DNA from: Vibrio harveyi NBRC 15634 = ATCC 14126 = KCTC 12724
GTDB taxonomy: Bacteria > Pseudomonadota > Gammaproteobacteria > Enterobacterales > Vibrionaceae
Length of the DNA: 64,000 bases
NCBI RefSeq assembly: GCF_001591145.1
Contig: NZ_BCUF01000033.1
Location: 1-64,000, forward strand
Direction: 5' to 3'
The position numbers were made by a program, and so were the translations under genes. Under the pieces are notes generated by a model, which was not told the DNA's origin, made no database searches, and saw only the letters and a list, made by a program, of their open reading frames with translations. Every line of letters starts with the position of its first letter. Position 1 is the stretch's first letter. Positions 50,811 through 59,429 of the stretch are shown here, piece after piece.

Positions 50811-51767
50811 ATGAATTACGACATTTTTAATGGCGATGCCGACGGCATCATCGCATTGCTGCAATTGCGTTTAGCGGATCCTATCAACGCTGAGTTGGTG
50901 ACGGGCGTAAAGCGCGACATCAAGCTGGTGGAGAAAGTGGATGTGCAAGCGGGTGATGAACTGACGGTGTTGGACATTTCAATGGAAAAGAACATGGTAG
51001 GTTTAGAGCAAGCTTTAGCTCAAGGCGCGCATGTTTTCTACGCCGATCACCACAAAGCGGGTGAGATCCCTCAGCATGGTAATTTGGACGCGCACATCGA
51101 CCTCGATGCTAATATGTGTACTGCTTTGATTGTCGATCAGTTGTTGGAAGGACGTTTCCATACTTGGGCAATCACTGCTGCTTATGGCGATAACTTGATT
51201 GCTAAGGCGGATGTGTTGGCGGATAAAGCCGGACTCAATGAAACGCAAAAAGCGCAGTTAAAAGAGCTCGGGACGTTGATTAATTACAACGGTTATGGCT
51301 CGAAAGTAGACGACCTTCATTTCCATCCTGCGGACTTGTATCAAGCATTAAAGCAATACGCTTCACCATTCGATGCGATAGCAGATAACGCGTCACCTTA
51401 CTATCAATTACAATCGGCTTATCAGCAAGATATGGACGCAGCACTCGCCGTCCCTGCGACTCACGACAGCACTAAGCTCAAGCTGTTTGAACTGCCAGAC
51501 AATGCGGCATCACGCCGAATCAGTGGTGTTTATGGCAACTGGCTTGCAAACCAAACTCCAGACTCTGCGCATGCGGTGTTAACGGAAAACGCTGACGGCA
51601 CTTACACTGTTTCTCTTCGTGCGCCACTGAATAACAAGCAAGGTGCGGTGGCAGTGTGTGGGCAGTTCCCTACAGGTGGGGGGCGAGAAGCCGCAGCAGG
51701 CATCAATGCACTAAGCAAAGACGATGTCAGTGCTTTCATCGACGCAGTAGAGACTTACTACGCCTAG
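50811..51767 (+). CDS. DHH-superfamily phosphoesterase-like protein
   Basis: A 318-residue soluble protein. It has FNGDADGIIAL, LDISM and YADHHKAGEIP, the acidic and His motifs of DHH phosphoesterases, and a C-terminal GGGREAAAGIN that resembles the substrate-binding GGGHxxAAG of the DHHA1 domain. That domain order is like RecJ, NrnA and GdpP nucleases or phosphodiesterases. The third and fourth motifs are less canonical, so the activity is uncertain; nanoRNA or cyclic-dinucleotide cleavage are possibilities. AAAGGAA precedes the start. Single gene. Confidence 0.8.
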   Translation: MNYDIFNGDADGIIALLQLRLADPINAELVTGVKRDIKLVEKVDVQAGDELTVLDISMEKNMVGLEQALAQGAHVFYADHHKAGEIPQHGNLDAHIDLDANMCTALIVDQLLEGRFHTWAITAAYGDNLIAKADVLADKAGLNETQKAQLKELGTLINYNGYGSKVDDLHFHPADLYQALKQYASPFDAIADNASPYYQLQSAYQQDMDAALAVPATHDSTKLKLFELPDNAASRRISGVYGNWLANQTPDSAHAVLTENADGTYTVSLRAPLNNKQGAVAVCGQFPTGGGREAAAGINALSKDDVSAFIDAVETYYA

Positions 51768-51789
51768 CATTTTTCTGAATGCGAATACG

Positions 51790-51819
51790 ACAAAGGAGCC
51801 GAGTGGCTCCTTTGTTTTT
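51790..51819 (+). terminator. Terminator of the DHH gene
   Basis: A perfect 11-bp stem ACAAAGGAGCC / GGCTCCTTTGT with loop GAGT and a T run. Confidence 0.9.
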
Positions 51820-51862
51820 GTGTCGCGATAGTGCAGTTTAGAACTGCGATGATAAACGGCAG

Positions 51863-53011
51863 TTATAAACGCTTTAACCAAGATTTCGGGTTTTGCGCTT
51901 CACTGTTACGGCGAATTTCGAAGTACAGTGAAGGTCTGTCTTGACCACCAGTATCACCTGCAAGTGCAATCACTTCACCTGCGGTCACCTTATCACCTTC
52001 TTTCTTGGTCAAAGCTTGGTTGTAACCGTAAAGCGTCATGTCGCCTTTCCCGTGATCAAGCAGCACGACTAAGCCGTAGCCTCGCAGGTATTCCGCAAAT
52101 ACTACGGTGCCTGGGTAAACGGCTTTGACTTGCTGACCGTATCTGGCAGACAACACCATACCTTTCCAGTTTACCTGCCCTGTTTGTTTGGTACCGAAGC
52201 TGTGCAGTACGCGACCTTTCAACGGCCACGGTAGTTTTCCACGTTGTTTTGCAATACCGTCCATCGGTACTGCATTACGTTTTGCTGCTTTCGCTATCTC
52301 GGCCTTTAGACGGGTTTCGTTACGTTGCAGTTCTGCTAAGTAACGTTTGTCATCTTTGATGCTCTTTTGAATCTTGCTCAGCGTACCTTTACGTTTCGAC
52401 TGCGTGCTTGCTAAAGACGAGCGCTTTTCCGACTGTTGCTTAAGCAAGGTTTCAATTTGGTCTTTTTCCAGTTCGAGTTGGTTTTTGTTGTGCGCCAACT
52501 CTTGGGTGGTTTTGGTGATCGCATCAATGACTTCCGCGCGTGCTTTGGCAAGATGTTGAAAGTATTGGCTGATGCGATCTTCTTCTACGCCTTCGTTAAG
52601 GAGATGCCCATTGGCTTTCGCACGCTCCGTGACGTAGTAGGTTTGAATCAGTTGTTTGAGCTCTTCTTCTTGTGCTTGGCGTTGAGCTTCTTGCAGCGCA
52701 ATCTTCTCTTCCAACTTACTGATGTTTTGATCCGCTTGTGCCAAGTCTGCTTTGGTTTGTTTGATCTCGCGTTCTAACTTGGAGATACCGAGTTCTTGGC
52801 TTTTCAGCGATTTTTGCAGATCGTTGAGCTGTTTTTCTTGAGAAGTTAGCGATTTTTTCTGGCGATTGATTTCGCTAGATACGCCTTTGAGCTCTTGTTG
52901 GCTTGCGGCGAAAGAGGTGAGGGGATATGTGGCAGATAAAGCACAAGTTAATAAAATAGCCGAGCGTAGCACTGGGTGATTTTGTTTTCGCACTTGAGAG
53001 TTACCTACCAC
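51863..53011 (-). CDS. envC: Murein hydrolase activator EnvC
   Basis: Periplasmic divisome protein that activates the amidases splitting septal peptidoglycan. The 382-residue frame has a signal peptide (ending SFAAS), a long coiled coil (about 40-255) and a C-terminal LytM domain (about 270-382). The zinc ligands of active M23 peptidases are replaced (for example YGYNQAL and LYFEIRR instead of HxH-type motifs), so it is an activator, not an enzyme. The start is uncertain: GTG at 53011 lacks a clear ribosome site, and GTG at 52993 has GGTAGG upstream. Confidence 0.93.
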   Translation of the reverse strand: MVGNSQVRKQNHPVLRSAILLTCALSATYPLTSFAASQQELKGVSSEINRQKKSLTSQEKQLNDLQKSLKSQELGISKLEREIKQTKADLAQADQNISKLEEKIALQEAQRQAQEEELKQLIQTYYVTERAKANGHLLNEGVEEDRISQYFQHLAKARAEVIDAITKTTQELAHNKNQLELEKDQIETLLKQQSEKRSSLASTQSKRKGTLSKIQKSIKDDKRYLAELQRNETRLKAEIAKAAKRNAVPMDGIAKQRGKLPWPLKGRVLHSFGTKQTGQVNWKGMVLSARYGQQVKAVYPGTVVFAEYLRGYGLVVLLDHGKGDMTLYGYNQALTKKEGDKVTAGEVIALAGDTGGQDRPSLYFEIRRNSEAQNPKSWLKRL

Positions 53012-53037
53012 ATTATTGTCAAAGGATCAGATGACGA

Positions 53038-53859
53038 TTAAATACCATCCCCATGGATAAAGCTTTGCGATTTACCGTTAAAGCCTTGATCCATATCGAG
53101 AGAAGGTTTGTCCGTTTTCGGACGACCAACAATTTTTGCAGGCACACCAGCCACGGTTGTGTGTGGCGGCACTGCTTGCAATACCACAGAGCAAGAGCCA
53201 ATTTTTGCGCCTTCGCCCACTTCGATATTGCCAAGAATTTTAGCACCTGCGCCGATCATTACACCTTCGCGAATTTTCGGGTGACGGTCACCGCATTCTT
53301 TACCGGTACCACCTAGAGTGACATCTTGCAGAATAGATACGTCGTTTTCGACAACGGCGGTTTCACCAATCACGATGCCAGTTGCATGGTCTAGCATGAT
53401 ACCACTACCAATACGCGCTGCAGGGTGAATATCGACCTGACATGCTACAGAAATCTGATTTTGCAGGTAAGTCGCAAGAGCGTGACGACCTTGCTTCCAT
53501 AACCAGTTTGCCACTCGGTACCCTTGCAGAGCATGGTAGCCTTTCAGGTACAACAATGGCATTGAGTACATTGAAACAGCAGGGTCGCGATTAACCGTGG
53601 CACAAATGTCACAAGCCGCGCCGTCGGTGATGGTTGGATCGGCGGCAAAGGCTTCTTCAACCACTTCACGCACTGCCATTGCTGGCATGGAAGCGGTGTT
53701 CAATTTGTTGGCCAGAATGTAGCTCAATGCGGCACATAGACTTTCATGCTTGATGATGGTCGCATGATAAAAGCTCGCCAGCATAGGCTCTTGCTCTGAC
53801 ATCTCACGGGCTTCTGAAACAATTTTGTTCCAGACTTTTTGTTTTTCGCAGTGTTTCAT
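53038..53859 (-). CDS. cysE: Serine O-acetyltransferase
   Basis: First step of cysteine synthesis, acetylating L-serine with acetyl-CoA. The 273-residue protein, the same length as E. coli CysE, has an N-terminal helical domain and a C-terminal left-handed beta helix of hexapeptide repeats (IHPAARIGSGIMLDHATGIV, IGAGAKILGNIEVGEGAKIGS). The start at 53859 has AGGA nine bases upstream. It lies downstream of gpsA as in enterobacteria (secB-gpsA-cysE). Confidence 0.97.
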   Translation of the reverse strand: MKHCEKQKVWNKIVSEAREMSEQEPMLASFYHATIIKHESLCAALSYILANKLNTASMPAMAVREVVEEAFAADPTITDGAACDICATVNRDPAVSMYSMPLLYLKGYHALQGYRVANWLWKQGRHALATYLQNQISVACQVDIHPAARIGSGIMLDHATGIVIGETAVVENDVSILQDVTLGGTGKECGDRHPKIREGVMIGAGAKILGNIEVGEGAKIGSCSVVLQAVPPHTTVAGVPAKIVGRPKTDKPSLDMDQGFNGKSQSFIHGDGI

Positions 53860-53937
53860 TCTCAATATCCTGAGTGGTTCTTCCGTGACCCGACAACTTC
53901 TATTCTTCTCAGATGAGGTGCAAAAGGCGGTAGATTG

Positions 53938-54975
53938 CTACTTTCCTTCGGCTTTTTTGTCACGAGCAAGTAAATCTTGCGCTGCCAGGCGTGCATCCTT
54001 TCCTTGATACAATACTTGATAAATTTGGTCAACAATTGGCATCTCTACGCCCATGCGCTGAGAGAGCATCCAAACTTCTTTGGTGTTGCGGTAGCCTTCA
54101 ACGACTTGACCGATTTCTTCTTGCGCAGTGTCGACGTCTTTACCTTGACCTAGTGCCAAACCAAAACGGCGGTTACGTGATTGGTTATCGGTACAAGTTA
54201 AGACGAGGTCGCCCAAGCCAGCCATACCCATAAAGGTTTCTGGTTGTGCGCCTAGTGCGGCACCAAGACGGCTCATTTCTGCCAAACCACGTGTAATCAG
54301 TGCTGTACGGGCATTGGCACCAAAACCGATACCATCAGACATACCTGCACCAATGGCAATAACGTTCTTCACCGCACCGCCCAATTGCATGCCGATAAAG
54401 TCGTTGTTTGCGTAGACACGGAAGGTTTTGCTGCAGTGGATTTTCTCTTGCAGATCAGCAACAAAGTTCGCGTCTGGAGAAGCTACAGAAATTGCTGTTG
54501 GCATTCCCATCGCAAGCTCTTTAGCAAATGTAGGACCGGATAAAACTGCCAACGAGTAGCTGTTACCGATGATATCGAATGCTACTTCTTTTAGTAGACG
54601 CCCCGTTTCTGGCTCAAGACCTTTGGTTGCCCAACAAATACGAGAATCTTCACGTAAGAAAGGCTTACAGCTGTTCAGTACGATGCCAAAAACGTGGCTA
54701 GGGACCACAACTAACAAGTCACGGCTTGCTTGAACGGCTTTTTCTAAATCCGATTCAATAATCAAGCTCTCTGGGAAATCAATACCAGGTAGGAATTCGT
54801 GGTTGGCACGGTCTGCTTCAAGGCGTGCCATATGCTCTGGCTCGTGACCCCATAGGATGACGTTTGCGCCGTTACGAGCAAGGGAGATTGCCAAAGAAGT
54901 GCCGTATGAGCCTGCACCAATCACAGTCATTGCGATGTCTTTACCGTAAGCATTGTTTGTATTTGCTTGTGTCAT
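53938..54975 (-). CDS. gpsA: NAD(P)-dependent glycerol-3-phosphate dehydrogenase
   Basis: Makes sn-glycerol 3-phosphate from dihydroxyacetone phosphate for phospholipid synthesis. The 345-residue protein has the Rossmann start IGAGSYGTSLAISLARNG, VVPSHVF, LSGPTFAKE and the catalytic-lysine segment GGAVKNVIAIGAGM. The N-terminal tail (about 15 residues) is a little longer than in E. coli. It is followed by cysE after 78 bases. Confidence 0.96.
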   Translation of the reverse strand: MTQANTNNAYGKDIAMTVIGAGSYGTSLAISLARNGANVILWGHEPEHMARLEADRANHEFLPGIDFPESLIIESDLEKAVQASRDLLVVVPSHVFGIVLNSCKPFLREDSRICWATKGLEPETGRLLKEVAFDIIGNSYSLAVLSGPTFAKELAMGMPTAISVASPDANFVADLQEKIHCSKTFRVYANNDFIGMQLGGAVKNVIAIGAGMSDGIGFGANARTALITRGLAEMSRLGAALGAQPETFMGMAGLGDLVLTCTDNQSRNRRFGLALGQGKDVDTAQEEIGQVVEGYRNTKEVWMLSQRMGVEMPIVDQIYQVLYQGKDARLAAQDLLARDKKAEGK

Positions 54976-55075
54976 GCTACCGCCTAATTGCCTTTCTACT
55001 AGTAGAATCTAGTTCATAATCGCCAGAGTTTACGCTCTCTAGGGATTAGGAACTAGGAACTTTTATCAGAAATAA

Positions 55076-55117
55076 AAAATGCACATTGCATCGCAGAGAG
55101 GACGCTTTGTGCATTTT
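55076..55117 (-). terminator. Terminator of secB
   Basis: A 10-bp stem AAAATGCACA / TGTGCATTTT around 22 bases, followed by TTATTTC on the minus strand. It separates secB from gpsA. Confidence 0.65.
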
Positions 55118-55179
55118 CTTCAGGTATATGACGTGAGCTCGTTCTTAGGAAGGGCAACACGTCACTTACAAAACGTGAA

Positions 55180-55644
55180 TTACGCTTCAGCTTCGCCTTG
55201 TTGAGCTTGCTGTTGTAGGTAGTTCATGAATAGCGCGTCGAAGTTAACTGGTGCTAGGTTCAGTTGAGGGAACGTACCTTTAACTACTAGGCTAGAGATA
55301 GTTTCACGAGCGTATGGGAATAGGATGTTCGGGCAGAATGCGCCTAGGCAATGTGCAAGTTGACCTGCTTCCATTTGCTCAGCTGTGAAGATACCACCTT
55401 GTTGAACTTCACATAGGAACGCTGTTTCTTCTTCGTTCTTAACAGTAACTGTTAGACGTAGAACAACTTCGTAAACACCTTCACCAAGCTCACGGCTTTG
55501 AGTGTCTAGGTCTAGTTTAACGTCTGGGTTCCACTCTTTTTGGAAGATTACTGGAGAGTTAGGCGCTTCGAAAGAAACGTCTTTTAGGAAGATGCGTTGA
55601 ATTGCAAAGTTTTGTTGTGCGTCTTGTGGTGCTGCTTCAGCCAT
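55180..55644 (-). CDS. secB: Protein-export chaperone SecB
   Basis: Tetrameric cytoplasmic chaperone that keeps preproteins unfolded and hands them to SecA. The 154-residue protein shows the conserved FLCEVQQGGIF and CPNILFPYARE segments and an acidic start MAEAAPQDAQQNF. The ATG at 55644 is preceded by AAGGAT; the upstream ATG seven codons earlier is rejected. In E. coli grxC lies between yibN and secB; here that space (about 200 bases) holds no glutaredoxin gene. Confidence 0.97.
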   Translation of the reverse strand: MAEAAPQDAQQNFAIQRIFLKDVSFEAPNSPVIFQKEWNPDVKLDLDTQSRELGEGVYEVVLRLTVTVKNEEETAFLCEVQQGGIFTAEQMEAGQLAHCLGAFCPNILFPYARETISSLVVKGTFPQLNLAPVNFDALFMNYLQQQAQQGEAEA

Positions 55645-55845
55645 TTTTAAATCCTTAATAAACATTTGTTGGGTCTAGGATTTTCTAAACCCAGAAATAT
55701 GGTTTGTCCTGAGACTAACTGAGCAAATCTACCTTGACTAGATGAAGCGCGTATTACGTGCAAAGCATCACAACTTAGTGCTTCAACTGCTTTCTATTTG
55801 CTCAGTTTATATAAACGAGGCTGGCAAAATTGTTTTACCGCGACC

Positions 55846-56280
55846 TTATTTCTTACCACGTACTAGTGGAAGGTTCGCTTCGTTCCATGCAATCAAACCG
55901 TTCTTCAGTAGGCTTACGTTTTCGAAGCCTGCTTTCGCTAGTAGGTTTGCACTTTCTTGAGCGGTTTGACCCGTTTTGCATACCACAATGATTGGGTCTG
56001 ATTTACGGTTTTCAAGGCTACCAAAGTTACCTGCTTTGATATCAGACGGCAAAATGTGAAGTGCGTCGGTGATGTGACCTTGTTTGAACTCATCTTTAGA
56101 GCGGATATCCACCACAACGCCGTTTTCACGGTTCATAAGGTGAGTCAATTGGTTCACGTTAATCTCTTTGTATGCTGCCGTCGCAGATTTCACGATGTTC
56201 ATGATGAATGCGACAAGAAGACCTACCCAAACCAAAGATAGAATCATGTTCTGTTGGAAAAAATCAATGTACTCTTGCAT
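55846..56280 (-). CDS. yibN: Rhodanese-like membrane-anchored protein YibN
   Basis: A 144-residue protein with one N-terminal membrane helix (about 13-31, LSLVWVGLLVAFIMNIVKSA) and a rhodanese domain whose active-site cysteine lies in VVCKTGQTA. It could carry sulphur from thiosulphate or similar donors; the substrate is unknown. It is divergent from gpmM and upstream of secB, as in enterobacteria apart from the missing grxC. Confidence 0.9.
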   Translation of the reverse strand: MQEYIDFFQQNMILSLVWVGLLVAFIMNIVKSATAAYKEINVNQLTHLMNRENGVVVDIRSKDEFKQGHITDALHILPSDIKAGNFGSLENRKSDPIIVVCKTGQTAQESANLLAKAGFENVSLLKNGLIAWNEANLPLVRGKK

Positions 56281-56766
56281 GTCCTGAGCTCTTACACTGT
56301 TGGCGGAAAAATAAAGCAGGAGTATAGCGGGGATAGCCGCCTTAGGCGAGAGGGTTAAAATTTTCTAACGAATAATTGAGATCTAAGCGCTCCCAGCAAA
56401 CTGGTTGAAGCTAGTCATTCATGCAATCTTATTATCACTTCCTCCTATCAATTCAATCGGCGTAATTGACTTCACTTCTGGTCGAAAAAGCGCACAATGG
56501 GTTACAACAAAAAGTTTTTCAACAAAGTATTTCGGTGGTCGTACAAAGCATCTTGAAAGTGACTATGCTTGTGGAACACGTTTGCTGACTAGGTCGGATT
56601 GCTTGCTAACTTGTAAGATAGCAACAATAAATCGCAAACATTATTTGATCTTAACCTACAGTTTTGGTTAAAAAGTGTAGTAAAATTACGCTAGTTTTGT
56701 TTCAAGGTTAGATGGAGCAGCGAAGCTCTACACCGAAAGTTACTTAAATTTGATGAGGTCATCACT
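56281..56766. other. Divergent control region between yibN and gpmM
   Basis: About 490 AT-rich bases. A GTGTAGTAAAAT stretch (56676-56687) could be an extended -10 element for gpmM, without a convincing -35. A short frame here (56405-56671) has no start signal or similarity and was not called. Confidence 0.45.
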
Positions 56767-58299
56767 ATGTCTGCTAAGAAGCCATTGGCTCTAGTTATCC
56801 TTGACGGTTACGGTTACCGTGAAGACACAGCAAGTAACGCAATTGCAAATGCTAAAACACCAGTAATGGATGCACTGATTGCGAATAACCCACACACTCT
56901 TATCTCTGCTTCAGGCATGGACGTTGGTCTACCTGATGGTCAAATGGGTAACTCAGAAGTTGGTCACACCAACATCGGTGCAGGTCGCGTTGTATACCAA
57001 GATCTAACTCGCATCACTAAGTCTATCGCTGATGGTGAATTTGCTGAGACAGCGGCACTAGTAGAAGCTATCGATTCTGCAGTAAAAGCTGAAAAAGCAG
57101 TACACATCATGGGTCTTATGTCTCCAGGTGGTGTTCACTCTCACGAAGACCACATCTATGCAGCCGTTGAAATGGCTGCAGCTCGTGGCGCTGAAAAGAT
57201 CTACCTACACTGCTTCCTAGACGGTCGTGATACGCCACCACGTAGTGCCGAAAACTCACTACAACGTTTCCAAGATCTATTTGCGAAACTAGGTAAAGGT
57301 CGTGTTGCTTCTCTAGTTGGTCGTTACTATGCAATGGACCGTGACAACAACTGGGATCGTGTTCAAGTTGCTTACGATCTTCTAACTCAAGCGAAAGCTG
57401 AGTTCACTGCAGAAACAGCGGTTGCTGGTCTAGAAGCGGCTTACGCTCGTGACGAAAACGATGAGTTCGTTAAAGCAACAGCTATTAAAGCGGAAGGTCA
57501 AGAAGACGCAATCATGCAAGATGGCGATGCAGTTATCTTCATGAACTACCGTGCTGACCGTGCGCGTCAAATCACGCGTGCATTCGTTCCTGCATTTGAC
57601 GGCTTCGAGCGTGCTGCATTCCCAGCAATCAATTTTGTAATGCTGACTCAATACGCGGCTGATATCCCTCTAGCAATCGCATTCCCACCTGCGTCTCTAG
57701 AAAACACTTACGGTGAGTGGCTATCTAAGCAAGGTCAAACTCAGCTACGTATCTCTGAAACAGAGAAATACGCACACGTGACTTTCTTCTTCAACGGTGG
57801 TGTTGAGAACGAATTTGAAGGTGAAGAGCGTCAACTTGTTGCTTCTCCAAAAGTAGCAACTTACGACATGCAGCCAGAAATGAGCTCTCCAGAGCTAACA
57901 GAGAAGATGGTTGCTGCTATCAAGTCTGGTAAGTTCGATACTATCATCTGTAACTACCCGAACGCAGATATGGTTGGTCACACTGGCGTTTACGAAGCTG
58001 CAGAGAAAGCAATCGAAGCTCTAGATGAAAGCGTTGGTAAAGTGGTTGAAGCGATCAAAGAAGTTGGCGGTCAACTGTTGATCACGGCAGACCACGGTAA
58101 CGCAGAAATGATGATCGACCCTGAAACTGGCGGCATCCACACTGCTCATACTAACCTACCAGTACCTCTAATCTACGTAGGTGACAAAGCGGTTGAGTTC
58201 AAAGAAGGCGGTAAACTGTCTGACCTTGCGCCAACAATGCTTTCTCTAGCAGGTCTAGAAATCCCTGCAGAAATGTCTGGTGAAGTGCTAGTTAAGTAA
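56767..58299 (+). CDS. gpmM: Phosphoglycerate mutase, cofactor-independent
   Basis: Interconverts 3- and 2-phosphoglycerate in glycolysis, using two manganese ions. The 510-residue protein is an alkaline-phosphatase-superfamily member with LVILDGYGYRED (metal), the phospho-serine Ser63 in MGNSEVGHTNIGAGR, and TADHGNAE near the C-terminus. Codon use is that of a highly expressed gene. GAGG precedes the start. Confidence 0.98.
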   Translation: MSAKKPLALVILDGYGYREDTASNAIANAKTPVMDALIANNPHTLISASGMDVGLPDGQMGNSEVGHTNIGAGRVVYQDLTRITKSIADGEFAETAALVEAIDSAVKAEKAVHIMGLMSPGGVHSHEDHIYAAVEMAAARGAEKIYLHCFLDGRDTPPRSAENSLQRFQDLFAKLGKGRVASLVGRYYAMDRDNNWDRVQVAYDLLTQAKAEFTAETAVAGLEAAYARDENDEFVKATAIKAEGQEDAIMQDGDAVIFMNYRADRARQITRAFVPAFDGFERAAFPAINFVMLTQYAADIPLAIAFPPASLENTYGEWLSKQGQTQLRISETEKYAHVTFFFNGGVENEFEGEERQLVASPKVATYDMQPEMSSPELTEKMVAAIKSGKFDTIICNYPNADMVGHTGVYEAAEKAIEALDESVGKVVEAIKEVGGQLLITADHGNAEMMIDPETGGIHTAHTNLPVPLIYVGDKAVEFKEGGKLSDLAPTMLSLAGLEIPAEMSGEVLVK

Positions 58300-58321
58300 T
58301 TAACTGACGATTCAGAATGAT

Positions 58322-58350
58322 AAAAGCCCGAGTTTGACTCGGGCTTTTTT
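58322..58350. terminator. Terminator of gpmM, usable from both sides
   Basis: A perfect 12-bp stem AAAAGCCCGAGT / ACTCGGGCTTTT with a 3-base loop and T residues on both strands. Confidence 0.9.
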
Positions 58351-58418
58351 GTGTCTGCGATCCTGTGTTGGGTAAGGCGAAGAGTTATTAAGGTCAATAG
58401 TCCCTAATTGAACCTGAA

Positions 58419-59306
58419 CTATTGCACTAGGATGCCCGTACCAATAACCGCTAGTGCAGCGCCTAACCAAGCAAATCGATTTGGGCGTTTCTTGGTATAA
58501 ATCCACAGTAGTGGCAACAACATGATAGGTGTTGTTGAAGAAAGCAGCGCTACCATTCCCACGTTACCCTCACGCAGGGCGTAAAGAATCAATGTCATAC
58601 CAATCGCCATAGCCAAAAAGCCATTTAATGCTGTAATGCCAAAGACTTTCCATGTGATGGTTTGAGTCGCGCGAGCGACTTTGGCGCCAATTAACCAAAG
58701 TGCACAATGTGCGACGAAAGCACTGATCATACGAATGGCAGAGGCGGCGACAGGGTCAACAGTGGTTTGCATGACAGGTTTAGCGATGATGCCACCCAGA
58801 GCCTGACACATAGCGGCGGTTAACCCGAGCCCGATACCAATCCAAACGTTGCCTTTGATCTCTTCTAGCGCGTTGCTAGCTTGCCCGCGTCGACCATAGA
58901 AAATCGCCATTACGACACCGCTGAAGACTAAGGTTGCACCAATCAACTCCGTGCCAGTCATGCTTTCGCTAAATAGGAAGTAACCCAAGATGGCAGAGAA
59001 CACCGCATGGCAAGAAAACAACAAGCCTGCTTGGCGTGGTCCCATGCGATTCAAACAGGCGAACAACGCGGTATCGCCAATAAAGATGCCAATTAAACCG
59101 GACGCCATCATTGGCGTAATATGTTCGGTGGAGACACTTAGCCAGCCCCCCGTGAACCACGCCATCGTGGAGAGGATGATCGCGGTACAGCCCATACGCC
59201 ATCGACTATAAGCAAACGCCCCGAGATGTTGAGCGGGAACAACAGAAATTAAGCTAGAAACAGCCCATAAGAAAGCAGCGCACAGCGCCAGCCATTCATA
59301 ACCCAT
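58419..59306 (-). CDS. EamA/DMT family transporter
   Basis: A 295-residue membrane protein with ten predicted helices in two EamA repeats (FLWAVSSLISVVPAQHLG and the second at about 155-290, VWIGIGLGLTAAMCQALGG). Family members export amino acids or metabolites; the substrate cannot be named. It is a single gene between the gpmM terminator and the chemoreceptor gene. Confidence 0.85.
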   Translation of the reverse strand: MGYEWLALCAAFLWAVSSLISVVPAQHLGAFAYSRWRMGCTAIILSTMAWFTGGWLSVSTEHITPMMASGLIGIFIGDTALFACLNRMGPRQAGLLFSCHAVFSAILGYFLFSESMTGTELIGATLVFSGVVMAIFYGRRGQASNALEEIKGNVWIGIGLGLTAAMCQALGGIIAKPVMQTTVDPVAASAIRMISAFVAHCALWLIGAKVARATQTITWKVFGITALNGFLAMAIGMTLILYALREGNVGMVALLSSTTPIMLLPLLWIYTKKRPNRFAWLGAALAVIGTGILVQ

Positions 59307-59393
59307 GATTGCGAGACATCCTTGTAGAGCAGGGGAGAGGCTTTAATATGCATGAATTTATAAAGATCTAAAAGCGCATATTTATGCCAATAA

Positions 59394-59418
59394 AAAAGCA
59401 GCTCGTTGAGCTGCTTTT
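59394..59418 (-). terminator. Terminator of the chemoreceptor gene
   Basis: An 11-bp stem AAAAGCAGCTC / GAGCTGCTTTT with a 3-base loop, then TTATTGG on the minus strand. Confidence 0.88.
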
Positions 59419-59429
59419 GATGGGGAGGA

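Noticed and set aside
56405..56671. 88-residue frame in the yibN-gpmM gap
   Set aside because: No Shine-Dalgarno, no recognisable motif, and composition like the surrounding non-coding DNA.
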